From an uncultured Clostridia bacterium (GTDB lineage: Bacteria; Bacillota_A; Clostridia; Oscillospirales; Oscillospiraceae), in assembly GCA_949289625.1 (NCBI GenBank), contig CASEPH010000448.1, positions 1 through 22,599 on the forward strand: DNA of 22,599 nt, given 5' to 3'. The position numbers and the translations under genes were made by a program. The notes under the pieces are model-generated. The model saw nothing but the letters and a program-made list of their open reading frames with translations. It had not been told where the DNA came from and ran no database searches. Below, one piece after another: positions 14,583 to 22,599 of the stretch (positions are counted from its first letter, which is position 1; every line of letters begins with the position of its first letter).

Positions 14583-15269
14583 ATGGCGGAGGGCTTGCCA
14601 AAGCAAAAACTGGAGCTAGTCGCTTCCACGTTCCTGTTTCAGAATATGGATGAAATCGTGGTGGAACGGATTGTGTCCGATGCCAGGTGTCTGCGGGAGC
14701 GCTTTCCTAAGGGAGCAAGGATTTTCGATGAGACCCATTTTCGCCGATGTCTTGGCGTGGTTTTGGCGGGGGAAGTTCAAGTGGACAAACTGACGCCGGA
14801 CGGGAAATACATGAAAATGTCCTTACTTCGGCCTGGAGAATGTTTTGGAGCAGCTGCTATGTTTTCCTACCGAGATCGGTATGCCACGGTACTGACAGCG
14901 GAAAAAAACGTGGAAATCCTGTTCATTCCCGAGGAACTGATCCGATGGGCTATGCGTCGATATTTCACCATTACGGAAAATTACATTCGGTATCTGTCCG
15001 ACAGAATCTGGTTTTTAAATGAAAAAATCTCCACCCTGACCGCTGGTACTGTGGAACAACGGGTGGCCGTATTTATGCTGGAACACTGTGACGACACCGG
15101 TGCACTCCACACGTCCATGACCGCCTTGAGTCGTCAGCTCCATATCGGCAGAGCGTCCCTCTACCGGGCCATGGATGGCTTGGAGGAACGGAACCTCGTT
15201 GCGAGGGACAACAAATCTCTGAAAATCACAGACTATGACGGACTGCGTGCTTTAACGCTTTCCAAATAA
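14583..15269 (+). CDS. Crp/Fnr family transcriptional regulator
   Basis: A 228-residue DNA-binding regulator. The N-terminal cyclic-nucleotide-type sensor domain includes GVVLAGEVQVDKLTPDG and LLRPGECFGAAAMFSYR. After the long dimer helix (about 135-150), the C-terminal winged helix-turn-helix contains LSRQLHIGRASLYRAMDGLEERNLV as recognition region. There is no cluster-binding cysteine set of the Fnr kind, so it is not a classic oxygen sensor. The start is ATG 14583 after GGAGG. It leads an operon with the solute-binding lipoprotein and permease that follow 19 nt downstream, so it probably controls that transporter in response to a small ligand. The ligand is unknown. Confidence 0.9.
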   Translation: MAEGLPKQKLELVASTFLFQNMDEIVVERIVSDARCLRERFPKGARIFDETHFRRCLGVVLAGEVQVDKLTPDGKYMKMSLLRPGECFGAAAMFSYRDRYATVLTAEKNVEILFIPEELIRWAMRRYFTITENYIRYLSDRIWFLNEKISTLTAGTVEQRVAVFMLEHCDDTGALHTSMTALSRQLHIGRASLYRAMDGLEERNLVARDNKSLKITDYDGLRALTLSK

Positions 15270-15288
15270 ATTAGCAAGGAGAACCTTT

Positions 15289-16428
15289 ATGAAACGAATC
15301 ATTGCATTTCTGATGACGGCTGCACTGCTGACTGGCGTACTGTCTGGCTGCGGCAGTACAGAAACTTCCGACAGCACAACCAGCGCGGTTTCTACCGAGA
15401 CCACCGAACAGGTGAGCCAGGTCCCCTCTGAGGAACCGACCGACACGTCCGAGGTGGCTTCTGTGGTAGAGTCCACCCTGGAAGAACCCACCAGTGTGGT
15501 GGAGGAAACGACTTATGAGGCTGTAGACATCAACGTGGGCACCATCAAAGGACCCACTGGTGCGGGCATGGTGAAGCTCATGGATGATGCTGCCAATGGA
15601 GCCGCAGCCAACAATTACACCTTTACCCTCAGCGCCGACGCATCCGAAGTGGTGACCAAGGTGGTGGCAGGGGAGTACGACATTGCCTGCTTGCCCACCA
15701 ACAGCGCCGCTATGGTCTATCAAAAGACGCAGGGTGCTGTGAAGCTGCTGGCCCTGAATACAGAGGGTGTTCTGCATATTCTCCAGAACACCACCAATTC
15801 TGAGCCAATTACCGATTGGTCTGAGCTCCAAGGAAAGACCATTTATACCATTGGCCAGGGCGCCAATCCGGAATATGTGCTGGACTATGTGCTCAAGGGC
15901 CATGGCCTGGACCCGGATACAGATGTGACGATCCAATTCTGCGGTGCTGCGGATGAGGTCATTGCTGCCTGTGCCTCCGGAGAGGCAGAGTTTTGTATGC
16001 TGCCGGAGCCCAATGTGTCCGCACTGATGGCCAAGGTGGAAGGCTTTACCCAGATCTTTGACATGACCGAGGCCTGGGATGAGATCGTGGAGGACGGCAG
16101 CATTTTGACCCAGGGCTGCGTGGTAGTGCAGGCCAGCTTCCTGGAGGAGCATCCCGAGGCTGTGGAAAAATTCCTGGAGGAATACGAGGCGTCTACCACA
16201 TTTGTCAATGAAAATCAGGAGGAAGCTGCCAAACTGATGGCATCCTATGAGATTGTACCCAGTGAAGCCATCGCACTGTCCGCACTGCCTGGCTGCCATA
16301 TTATCTGCAAGACCGGTCAGGAAATGAAGGACAGCATTGCGGGCTATTATCAGGTGCTGTTTGATGCGGACCCCACCTCGATTGGCGGAGCGCTGCCGGA
16401 TGATGACTTCTACTATATCGCGGACTAA
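15289..16428 (+). CDS. ABC transporter substrate-binding lipoprotein (NMT1/SsuA-like)
   Basis: A 379-residue secreted lipoprotein. A signal peptide with a hydrophobic core ends at the lipobox LSGC, with Cys21 as the lipidated residue. Residues about 22-75 are a Ser/Thr/Glu linker. The rest is an NMT1/TauA/SsuA-type binding protein: VNVGTIKGPTGAGMVKLM, GEYDIACLPTNSAAMVY, LQGKTIYTIGQGANPEYVL and FCMLPEPNVSALM follow the order of that fold. The family takes up sulfonates, thiamine precursors, aromatic acids or similar ligands; none can be assigned. AAGGAG precedes the ATG. The 3' end overlaps the permease gene by 29 nt, so these two act together. Confidence 0.92.
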   Translation: MKRIIAFLMTAALLTGVLSGCGSTETSDSTTSAVSTETTEQVSQVPSEEPTDTSEVASVVESTLEEPTSVVEETTYEAVDINVGTIKGPTGAGMVKLMDDAANGAAANNYTFTLSADASEVVTKVVAGEYDIACLPTNSAAMVYQKTQGAVKLLALNTEGVLHILQNTTNSEPITDWSELQGKTIYTIGQGANPEYVLDYVLKGHGLDPDTDVTIQFCGAADEVIAACASGEAEFCMLPEPNVSALMAKVEGFTQIFDMTEAWDEIVEDGSILTQGCVVVQASFLEEHPEAVEKFLEEYEASTTFVNENQEEAAKLMASYEIVPSEAIALSALPGCHIICKTGQEMKDSIAGYYQVLFDADPTSIGGALPDDDFYYIAD

Positions 16429-17158
16429 ACGGATTGGAAAAGGGCTAATTGCTGCCGCATTCTGGCTCTGTATATGGCAGCTGGCAGCAACAGCGGTGGA
16501 CTTGCCGCTGTTGCTGCCGGGACCGGTGGCCGTTTGGGAGGCACTTACGGAGCTTGCTGGAGAGGAGACCTTCTGGGCCCAGGTGGGGCTGACGCTGCTG
16601 CGGATCCTGGGGGGATTTGCCATGGGAGCTGTGGCAGGTTTTTTGGTTGCAGTTCTGACCTCTTTTTCCTCTCTGGGAGAAATGCTGCTGTCTCCTGCCA
16701 TTCGGATCATCAGAGCCACGCCTGTGGCGTCCTTTATCCTGCTATGTATGCTGTGGCTGAAAAGCGGATTTTTGCCGGCCTTTATTGCAGGGCTGATGGT
16801 GATGCCAGTGGTATGGGGGAATGTATCCGAGGGATTTCAGCAGACTGGTGTTCAGTTGCTGGAAATGGCCCGCGTGTATGGGATGAGTAGGATCAAGACA
16901 TTTTTTGTTTTGTATCTGCCCTCTGTGATTCCTTATTTTCGAGCTGCCTGCCTGACAGCTATGGGAATGGCCTGGAAATCCGGCGTAGCGGCGGAGGTTC
17001 TGTGTCAGCCGCGAAAATCTGTGGGTACTGGGCTTTATTTTGCTAAAATTTATCTGGAAACACCCAATCTTTTTGCCTGGACAGCGGTGGTGATTGTGCT
17101 GAGCGTTGTGGTGGAAAAGCTGTTTGCTGTGGCATTCCGCCACCTCGGTAGCCATTAA
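16400..17158 (+). CDS. ABC transporter permease (SsuC/TauC type)
   Basis: A 252-residue inner-membrane permease with about six hydrophobic segments. The EAA-type cytoplasmic loop that docks the ATPase is EMARVYGMSRIKTFFVLYLPS, followed by PYFRAACLTAMGMAWKSGVAAE, typical of the sulfonate/nitrate/taurine permease family. The start is placed at ATG 16400, 9 nt after GCGGAG; ATG 16403 is equally possible in the same frame, and the upstream extension to 16337 lies inside the binding-protein gene. It overlaps the lipoprotein gene by 29 nt. No ATPase gene follows: a terminator comes straight after. The transporter must therefore borrow an ATPase encoded elsewhere. Confidence 0.9.
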   Translation: MMTSTISRTKRIGKGLIAAAFWLCIWQLAATAVDLPLLLPGPVAVWEALTELAGEETFWAQVGLTLLRILGGFAMGAVAGFLVAVLTSFSSLGEMLLSPAIRIIRATPVASFILLCMLWLKSGFLPAFIAGLMVMPVVWGNVSEGFQQTGVQLLEMARVYGMSRIKTFFVLYLPSVIPYFRAACLTAMGMAWKSGVAAEVLCQPRKSVGTGLYFAKIYLETPNLFAWTAVVIVLSVVVEKLFAVAFRHLGSH

Positions 17159-17163
17159 GATAC

Positions 17164-17209
17164 AAAAATGGGGCTGGAGCCATCTTGATGACGGCTTCAG
17201 CCCCGTTTT
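17164..17209 (+). terminator. Intrinsic terminator of the Crp-ABC operon
   Basis: Stem 17170-17181 with 17193-17204 (12 bp, one G-U), 11-nt loop, then GTTTT; A-rich sequence precedes it. It lies within 12 nt of the permease stop codon. Confidence 0.85.
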
Positions 17210-17520
17210 ACATATGTTCTGTCGGGAACGCTTATGGTGACTCCGCACCCCGTGGAGTCACAATCCGGCAGAAAACACATCTGTGGTTGCGTTCCTAAGG
17301 CATGGGACGCAATACATCTGTTGTTGTTTCGTAAAGGAGAGAAAAGAGAAGAGAGTTTTAGTATACTGTCGGGTGCGTCGCCTCCGTTCTTTGCGAAGGG
17401 GGCTGTCGGCATATCCGGGAATATTTCCCCGGCAATCAGCTGACCCTCCGCCGTTTTTCTTTACATGCTAAGCATACAGCAAGGTTGTGAACGGGGCATG
17501 AACGAGAAAAAAACAATTCA
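17210..17520. other. Non-coding convergent gap with two hairpins
   Basis: About 310 bp with no credible gene. It holds an 8-bp hairpin GTGACTCC/GGAGTCAC (17237-17244 with 17254-17261) and a 9-bp hairpin TTGCGTTCC/GGGACGCAA with one G-U (17287-17295 with 17304-17312). A short direct repeat, ACATCTGTGGTTG and ACATCTGTTGTTG, begins at 17277 and 17314. Short open frames exist on both strands but lack convincing starts or family features. No obvious terminator for the minus-strand regulator gene was found here. Confidence 0.5.
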
Positions 17521-18159
17521 TTAAGGCGCGTATTCCCCAAGGGCCTGCTTATCCAGTAGTGTAATAGAGCCGTAGCTGGTCTGCAGCAGTCCCTGTTTTG
17601 AAAACTCTCCCAGTAAGCGGCTGACGGTCACTCTGCTTACGCCCAACGCCGATGCCAGTTCTTCGTGAGTTACCCGAATCACATCGCCGGGATAGTTGAG
17701 CAGCAGCCTGGCCAGACGTTGATCGGCCCTTTGAAAGCTCATGGTGTCCACATGACCGCTCAGCAGCCGAACTGTCCTGGCCAGATAGGCGATCATGGTG
17801 GAGGCCAGGGAGGGGTACTGCTGAAAGAGCCGATCCACCGTTTGATGCTCCAAACGGACAATTTGACAGTCTGTTTTTGCTGTGGCGGTGGATACTCGGG
17901 GCATTCCGTCGAAAAAAGAGGCTTCCCCAAAGATACTGCCGGCCCGGTAGATGGTGAGCAATTTTTCTTCCCCTTGATCGGAGAGAATGCTGGTACGAAC
18001 CGAACCTTCCAAAAGACAATAGAGAAAGTCTGGGGCCTGTCCCTGCATATAGATGAGCTGACCGCGTTGATAGGGAATAGCGGGACCGGCGGAAAAAAAG
18101 GGCGCAAATACTTCTGGTGGTAATCCTGTTCCCGGAGCGGAAAAGCTGTCGTAGTACAT
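17521..18159 (-). CDS. Crp/Fnr family transcriptional regulator, divergent from leuC
   Basis: A 212-residue regulator. The sensor domain shows the cyclic-nucleotide-binding pattern [48 protein letters not shown] and [16 protein letters not shown]. After the dimer helix, the winged helix-turn-helix is [30 protein letters not shown], a textbook Crp recognition helix. No Fnr-type cysteine cluster is seen. The start is ATG 18159 with AGAAGG about 7 nt upstream; a longer in-frame reading to 18231 would run back through the promoter and operator. It is divergently transcribed from leuCDB over a shared palindrome, so it most likely controls itself and perhaps the leucine genes. It is only distantly similar to the Crp/Fnr protein at 14583-15269. 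Confidence 0.92.
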   Translation of the reverse strand: MYYDSFSAPGTGLPPEVFAPFFSAGPAIPYQRGQLIYMQGQAPDFLYCLLEGSVRTSILSDQGEEKLLTIYRAGSIFGEASFFDGMPRVSTATAKTDCQIVRLEHQTVDRLFQQYPSLASTMIAYLARTVRLLSGHVDTMSFQRADQRLARLLLNYPGDVIRVTHEELASALGVSRVTVSRLLGEFSKQGLLQTSYGSITLLDKQALGEYAP

Positions 18160-18161
18160 TC

Positions 18162-18219
18162 TTGCACCTTCTCTAATTTTTATGTTATAATTGTAACATA
18201 CTTTACATTCTTTCTGCAA
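18162..18219. promoter_or_regulatory. Face-to-face promoters over a 20-bp palindromic operator between crp-like gene and leuC
   Basis: Plus strand: TTGCAC (18162-18167), 18 bp, TATAAT (18186-18191), serving leuC. Minus strand: TTGCAG (18219-18214), 18 bp, TACAAT (18195-18190), serving the Crp/Fnr gene. Both -10 boxes lie within TATGTTA-TAATTG-TAACATA (18181-18200), a palindrome broken only by one inner pair. A dimeric regulator bound here would block both promoters, and the two polymerases cannot bind at once. The Crp/Fnr protein encoded alongside is the natural candidate. Binding is inferred. Confidence 0.65.
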
Positions 18220-18261
18220 GAGATGTGTCATAATGAAAGAAAAAACAGGAGGGATTCATCT

Positions 18262-19521
18262 ATGGGAATGACGATGACACAGAAGATCCTAGCAGCCCAT
18301 GCGGGAAAGAAATCGGTCTCGGCTGGAGAACTGATAGAAGCCAAGCTGGATCTGGTGCTGGGCAACGATGTGACGACCCCCGTTGCCATTACAGAATTTG
18401 AAAACGCAGGGTTTACCAAGGTTTTTGACAAGGACAAGATTGCCATTGTCCTGGACCATTTTACGCCCTGCAAAGATATCAACGCTGCAAAGCTATCCAA
18501 GCAAGCTCGGGATTTTGCAAAGAAGCATCAGATCACCAACTTCTTTGACGTGGGCACCATGGGCATTGAGCATGCACTGCTGCCGGAAAAGGGGCTGATT
18601 GCTGCCGGTGAATGCTGCATCGGCGCAGATTCCCATACCTGCACCTATGGCGCCTTGGGAGCATTTTCCACCGGTATTGGCTCCACGGATATGTGTGCCG
18701 GCATGGCCTCCGGCAGAGCCTGGTTCAAAGTACCGTCTGCCATTCAGTTCTATCTGACAGGTCAGCTTCAGCCCTGGGTTTCCGGGAAGGATGTGATCCT
18801 CCATATCATCGGCATGATCGGTGTTGATGGTGCGCTGTATAAATCCATGGAGTTTGCTGGCCCCGGTGTGGCAGCCCTGTCTATGGATGACCGGTTCACT
18901 ATTGCCAACATGGCCATCGAAGCCGGTGCGAAAAACGGACTTTTCCCGGTAGATGACAAGACCATTGCCTACATGAAAGGACGTGTCAACCGTCCCTATA
19001 CCGTCTACGAGGCCGATCCCGATGCGGAATATGAAAAGGTGATTGCCATTGATCTTTCGGAGATTCAGCCCACTGTGTCTCTGCCCCATCTGCCCAGCAA
19101 CACCAAAACTGTGGCCGAAGTTGCCGGCATGGAGATTCAGCAGTGCGTCATCGGTTCCTGCACCAACGGTCGAATCTCGGATCTGCGGATCGCAGCCAAG
19201 GTCATGGAGGGGAATAAGGTGGCGGATTATGTGCGCTGCATCGTGATCCCTGCCACTCAGGAGGTCTATATGCAGGCACTGAAGGAAGGCCTCGTCGAGA
19301 CCTTTATCTCCGCAGGCGCTGTGGTTTCTACGCCTACCTGCGGCCCATGCCTGGGGGGCCATATGGGTGTCCTCTATGAGGGAGAGCGGGCCATCTCCAC
19401 CACCAACCGCAACTTTGTAGGCCGGATGGGCCATGTCAAGAGTGAAGTGGTGCTGGCGTCTCCCGCGGTGGCTGCCGCATCTGCCATCAAGGGAACCATC
19501 TGCACCCCGGACGACATTTGA
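18262..19521 (+). CDS. leuC: 3-isopropylmalate dehydratase large subunit
   Basis: A 419-residue aconitase-family large subunit that, with LeuD, isomerises 2-isopropylmalate to 3-isopropylmalate in leucine synthesis. The three [4Fe-4S] ligands are Cys300 (IGSCTNGR), Cys360 and Cys363 ([13 protein letters not shown]). [15 protein letters not shown] and [12 protein letters not shown] are also typical. The length and style match the short, archaeal-type LeuC group, whose members can also act on homologous substrates such as citramalate or dimethylmalate. The start ATG 18262 follows AGGAGGG; a second ATG at 18268 is less well spaced. With leuD and leuB next to it, leucine (possibly also isoleucine) synthesis is most likely. 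Confidence 0.95.
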   Translation: MGMTMTQKILAAHAGKKSVSAGELIEAKLDLVLGNDVTTPVAITEFENAGFTKVFDKDKIAIVLDHFTPCKDINAAKLSKQARDFAKKHQITNFFDVGTMGIEHALLPEKGLIAAGECCIGADSHTCTYGALGAFSTGIGSTDMCAGMASGRAWFKVPSAIQFYLTGQLQPWVSGKDVILHIIGMIGVDGALYKSMEFAGPGVAALSMDDRFTIANMAIEAGAKNGLFPVDDKTIAYMKGRVNRPYTVYEADPDAEYEKVIAIDLSEIQPTVSLPHLPSNTKTVAEVAGMEIQQCVIGSCTNGRISDLRIAAKVMEGNKVADYVRCIVIPATQEVYMQALKEGLVETFISAGAVVSTPTCGPCLGGHMGVLYEGERAISTTNRNFVGRMGHVKSEVVLASPAVAAASAIKGTICTPDDI

Positions 19522-19537
19522 GTGAGGAGGAAATACC

Positions 19538-20035
19538 ATGAAAATTTCTGGTAATGTACATAAATACGGGTCCAATGTGGATACTGACGTGATCATTCCC
19601 GCCCGATATCTCAACGAGCCGGATCATAAAGCCTTGGCCTCCCACTGCATGGAGGACATTGACGCAGACTTTGCGAAGAAGGTGCAGCCCGGGGACATTA
19701 TGGTGGCGGACTGGAATTTTGGCTGCGGTTCCTCCCGGGAACATGCACCCATTGCCATCAAGGCCAGCGGGATCTCCGTGGTCATCGCCTCCAGCTTCGC
19801 CCGGATCTTCTACCGGAACTGCATCAATATCGGCCTTCCCATCATGGAATGTCCTGAAGCGGCCCAGGGGATTGCAGCAGGAGATCAGGTCTCTGTGGAT
19901 TTTGAGACCGGCGAGATCGTCAATGAGACAAAAGGGGAGACCTATCATGCAGCTGCATTCCCGCCCTTTATCCAGGGGATCATTGAGGCCGGCGGCCTGC
20001 TGAAGTCTCTCAAGGCCCGTGGGCTGGCGGAATAA
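19538..20035 (+). CDS. leuD: 3-isopropylmalate dehydratase small subunit
   Basis: A 165-residue small subunit carrying the swivel domain that completes the LeuCD active site. [36 protein letters not shown] and [16 protein letters not shown] are conserved family motifs. [17 protein letters not shown] marks the short type that pairs with the LeuC form found here. GAGGAGG upstream of the ATG fixes the start, 16 nt behind leuC. It ends 10 nt before leuB. Confidence 0.95.
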   Translation: MKISGNVHKYGSNVDTDVIIPARYLNEPDHKALASHCMEDIDADFAKKVQPGDIMVADWNFGCGSSREHAPIAIKASGISVVIASSFARIFYRNCINIGLPIMECPEAAQGIAAGDQVSVDFETGEIVNETKGETYHAAAFPPFIQGIIEAGGLLKSLKARGLAE

Positions 20036-20045
20036 GGAGGAAGCC

Positions 20046-21116
20046 ATGAACTATAAAATTGCATTGATCCGTGGAGACGGCATTGGTCCCGAAGTCGTGG
20101 GCGAGGCGGTCAAGGTTCTGGAGAAGATCGGTGAAAAATTCGGCCACAGCTTTACCTATACGGACGTACTGCTGGGAGGCTGTGCCATTGATGCCTGCGG
20201 TACGCCATTCCCAGAAGGAACAGCGGAAGCCTGCAAGGCCTGCGACGCTGTGCTGCTGGGCGCGGTGGGCGGACCCAAATGGGATTCCTGCCCGGCGGAT
20301 ATTCGTCCAGAGAAGGGGCTGTTAGCCATTCGGAAGGCTCTTGGACTTTATGCAAATCTTCGTCCTGCTACTCTGCGGCCTGCTCTGGCGGACGCTTCTC
20401 CACTGAAAAAGGAGACTACGGACAAGGGCATTGATTTGATGATGGTCCGGGAGCTCACCGGCGGCATCTATTTCGGTAAGCGGGAGCGTTATGATACAGA
20501 GGATCGGGGCGTGGAATGCACGGATCTCATGGCTTATTCGGAAAAAGAGATTGAGCGGATTGGACGCCGGGCCTTTGAGCTGGCACGTCTTCGCCGGAAA
20601 AAGGTCACTTCGGTGGATAAGGCCAATGTGCTGGAGACTTCCCGGCTGTGGCGCAGCGTGATGCATCGACTGGCGGAGGAGTACAGCGACGTGGAGTATT
20701 CCGATATGCTGGTGGACAATACGGCTATGCAGATTGTACGGGACCCCAGTCAGTTCGATGTGGTTGTGACGGAGAATATGTTTGGTGACATTCTCTCTGA
20801 CGAGGCTTCTATGGTAACCGGTTCCATTGGTTTGCTGCCGTCGGCCTCCATTGGAGATACGGCACCCGGACTCTATGAACCCATTCATGGCTCTGCGCCG
20901 GACATTGCAGGGCAGAATAAGGCTAATCCCATTGCTACGATTCTGTCGGTGGCCATGATGATGCGCTACTCCTTTGAACTGCCCCGGGAGGCGGATGCCA
21001 TTGAGCAGGCGGTTGACGCAGTGCTGGCAGAGGGCTGGCATACAGCGGATTTTGCCGGAACAGGCGAGGCTATCGGTACGGTGGAGATGGGCAAGCTGAT
21101 CTGCGATAAAATATGA
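20046..21116 (+). CDS. leuB: 3-isopropylmalate dehydrogenase
   Basis: A 356-residue NAD-dependent beta-decarboxylating dehydrogenase that converts 3-isopropylmalate to 2-oxoisocaproate, the third reaction of leucine synthesis. Motifs in order: [14 protein letters not shown] at the start, [43 protein letters not shown] (catalytic Lys and substrate contacts), [21 protein letters not shown] (metal-binding Asp residues) and [18 protein letters not shown] (NAD loop). The start ATG 20046 follows AAGGAGG; an upstream in-frame start at 20019 lies within leuD. It is the last gene of the operon; leuA is not in the window. Confidence 0.96.
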   Translation: MNYKIALIRGDGIGPEVVGEAVKVLEKIGEKFGHSFTYTDVLLGGCAIDACGTPFPEGTAEACKACDAVLLGAVGGPKWDSCPADIRPEKGLLAIRKALGLYANLRPATLRPALADASPLKKETTDKGIDLMMVRELTGGIYFGKRERYDTEDRGVECTDLMAYSEKEIERIGRRAFELARLRRKKVTSVDKANVLETSRLWRSVMHRLAEEYSDVEYSDMLVDNTAMQIVRDPSQFDVVVTENMFGDILSDEASMVTGSIGLLPSASIGDTAPGLYEPIHGSAPDIAGQNKANPIATILSVAMMMRYSFELPREADAIEQAVDAVLAEGWHTADFAGTGEAIGTVEMGKLICDKI

Positions 21117-21122
21117 TTCTTT

Positions 21123-21162
21123 GGGCATGCTGCAAGTTCTTCTTGTGGCATGCCCGTTTTTT
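21123..21162 (+). terminator. Intrinsic terminator of leuCDB
   Basis: Stem 21123-21136 with 21142-21155 (14 bp including two G-U pairs), TTCTT loop, then G and six T residues (21157-21162). It starts 6 nt after the leuB stop codon. Confidence 0.92.
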
Positions 21163-21334
21163 GGTTGCAGGTTTTCATGCATTGACCTCAAACCGAGGCG
21201 CTGCATGCAGGACGTATTGCAGACTGTATCCTGTAAAAATGAATATATTTTTTGGCTCATATTGCAAAAATGACAGTTTGCTATGTCTAAACTCCCTGAA
21301 TTTAATATAAAATAGAAAATTAAAAGAAAAAGAC

Positions 21335-21363
21335 TTGCATTTTTGCCGGTCCGGGCGTATAAT
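21335..21363 (+). promoter_or_regulatory. Strong promoter of the aminotransferase gene
   Basis: TTGCAT (21335-21340) and TATAAT (21358-21363) with exact 17-bp spacing. An A/T-rich stretch (21299-21334) just upstream could act as an UP element. The leader to the start codon is about 50 nt. Between the leu terminator and here, a CTGCATGCAG palindrome (21201-21210) and small hairpins are present but unexplained. Confidence 0.75.
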
Positions 21364-21419
21364 GGATCAGAACATAACACGTATGTGACATTTGTAGCAT
21401 GATTAAGGAGCGGATTTGA

Positions 21420-22599
21420 ATGAAACCTCTTTCCAAACTTGCATCGTCTGTGCATGCGTCTTCTACCATGGCCATCGATGCGCTCTATAAAGGCATGAAG
21501 GCCCAGGGTATCGACGTGGTGGGCTTTGGCGCTGGCGAGCCCGATTTCCCCACACCGGACAACATCAAAGAGGCATGTATTCGCGCCCTGCGGGAGAATA
21601 AGACTAAGTATACCGCATCCTCCGGCATCATGGAGCTCAAGCAAGCGGTTTGCTATCGGATGAAGGAAGATTGCGGCCTAGATTATAAGCCGGAAAATGT
21701 CCTCATTGCCTCCGGTGCGAAACACAATGTTTACCTGGCGGTCCGAGCGCTGATAGATCCGGGCGATGAGGTGGTTATTCCCGCGCCCTACTGGGTCAGC
21801 TACAGTGAGATCGTTGCTATGTGCGGCGGCGTCCCGGTCATTGCCAAGACCAGAGAGAGCGATGAGTTTAAACTGACGCCGGAGGAACTGGATGAGGCTA
21901 TTACGGATAATACCAAGTGCATCATTTTCAACAGTCCCTCCAATCCTACCGGGATGATGTATTCCCGAGCAGAGCTTCGGGCTCTGGCAGATGTATGCAT
22001 TGCCAGGGATATCTACATCATTGCTGACGAGATCTACTATAAGCTGGTATATGACGGTCGGGAGTTCGTCTCTGTGGCTGCCTTGGGAGAGGACGTCAAG
22101 GAACGCACCATTGTAATTAACGGTGTTTCCAAGTCTTATGCCATGACCGGCTGGAGAATCGGTTATTCTCTGGCGCCTGCAAATATTACCACGATCATGG
22201 GAAACTACGTCAGCCACTCCACTGCAGCGCCGTCCACCTTGTCCCAGTGGGCCGCAGTGGAAGCCCTTACCGGTCCGCAGAATACGGTGGAGGAAATGCG
22301 GCAGGCCTTTGAGACCCGCCGGAACTACATGGTAGAGCGGGTCAACAGCATCGAAGGCGTCAGTTGTTTGATGCCCGAGGGTGCGTTCTACATTATGATG
22401 AACATCAGCAAAATCCTGGGGCGCAGCATTGATGGCGTTGTTATTGACACCAGCGATAAGTTCGCCGAGTTGTTGCTGGAAAAAGGTCTGGTGGCTGTGG
22501 TTCCGGGGTCTGGGTTTGACGCGCCGGAGTATGTTCGCTGGAGTTATGCCACCTCCATGGAAAATATTCAGGCCGGCATGGATCGGCTGGAGAAGTTCC
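21420..22599 (+). CDS. PLP-dependent aspartate-type aminotransferase, class I (3' truncated by window edge)
   Basis: The frame is open from ATG 21420 (AAGGAG, 9-nt spacing) to the window end, giving 393 residues; the family is usually about 390-400, so only the last few are missing. The pyridoxal phosphate lysine is Lys238 in GVSKSYAMTGWRIGY. FGAGEPDFPTP, YTASSGIMELKQAV, FNSPSNPTGMMYS and IIADEIYYKLVY are signatures of the AspC Ib subgroup, and RWSYATSMENI contains the substrate-carboxylate arginine. Transamination of aspartate with 2-oxoglutarate is the likely main activity, though members of this group also accept aromatic or other substrates. Its own promoter suggests independent expression from leuCDB. 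Confidence 0.93.
   Translation, partial: MKPLSKLASSVHASSTMAIDALYKGMKAQGIDVVGFGAGEPDFPTPDNIKEACIRALRENKTKYTASSGIMELKQAVCYRMKEDCGLDYKPENVLIASGAKHNVYLAVRALIDPGDEVVIPAPYWVSYSEIVAMCGGVPVIAKTRESDEFKLTPEELDEAITDNTKCIIFNSPSNPTGMMYSRAELRALADVCIARDIYIIADEIYYKLVYDGREFVSVAALGEDVKERTIVINGVSKSYAMTGWRIGYSLAPANITTIMGNYVSHSTAAPSTLSQWAAVEALTGPQNTVEEMRQAFETRRNYMVERVNSIEGVSCLMPEGAFYIMMNISKILGRSIDGVVIDTSDKFAELLLEKGLVAVVPGSGFDAPEYVRWSYATSMENIQAGMDRLEKF

Noticed and set aside
15271..16719. A 482-residue open frame on the minus strand
   Set aside because: It lies opposite the lipoprotein and permease genes, is low-complexity and His/Gly-rich, and has no family features.
17197..17443. Small open frames on both strands in the 17.2-17.5 kb gap
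   Set aside because: They overlap the hairpins, lack convincing ribosome binding sites and resemble no family.
20322..21644. A 440-residue minus-strand open frame crossing leuB and the aminotransferase start
   Set aside because: It crosses a strong terminator and a promoter of the opposite strand and overlaps two certain genes.
1..22599. CRISPR arrays, tRNA or rRNA genes, insertion sequences and prophage genes
   Set aside because: None was recognised on either strand; the only tandem repeat is the short coding one at 10788-10832.

Overview
The window looks like a chromosomal segment of a strictly anaerobic, moderately GC-rich Firmicute, most likely a gut member of the Oscillospiraceae/Flavonifractor type. 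This is inferred from protein style, AGGAGG-type ribosome binding sites, Clostridia-type molybdenum cofactor genes and anaerobic enzymes; no rRNA or marker gene fixes the taxon.

Positions 1-2757 hold the 3' end of what looks like an anaerobic trihydroxybenzene (gallate/pyrogallol/phloroglucinol) degradation cluster: the C-terminal part of a transhydroxylase-type iron-sulfur subunit, a thiolase, and a beta-keto acid cleavage enzyme (BKACE). In the known phloroglucinol route, a transhydroxylase makes phloroglucinol, ring reduction and opening lead to triacetate, a BKACE (triacetate acetoacetate-lyase) cleaves it with acetyl-CoA, and a thiolase finishes to acetyl-CoA. The ring-reducing and ring-opening genes would lie upstream, outside the window.

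Positions 2767-7703 hold a molybdenum cofactor operon: a promoter, a structured leader that fits a Moco/Tuco riboswitch, then moeA, a second molybdopterin-binding protein, moaA, moaC, a mogA-like gene and a MOSC protein, closed by a strong bidirectional terminator. The operon would supply the pterin cofactor needed by the transhydroxylase's large subunit. moaD, moaE and moeB are not in the window.

Positions 7719-14227 hold less characterised genes. On the minus strand are a beta-helix protein without a signal peptide and a membrane-anchored phosphodiester glycosidase-family protein with a very acidic N-terminus. On the plus strand are a large leaderless protein joining a ParB-like region to a BMP/PnrA-type ligand-binding domain, and an AEC-family transporter.

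Positions 14503-17209 hold a Crp/Fnr regulator with its own promoter and candidate operators, then a lipoprotein substrate-binding protein and an ABC permease with no ATPase gene. Positions 17210-17520 are a non-coding convergent gap with hairpins.

Positions 17521-21162 hold a second Crp/Fnr regulator divergent from leuC-leuD-leuB. Their two promoters overlap face to face on one near-perfect palindrome, which suggests shared control. The window ends in a PLP-dependent aspartate-type aminotransferase with its own strong promoter, cut by the window edge. No tRNA, rRNA, CRISPR array, transposase or phage gene was seen.
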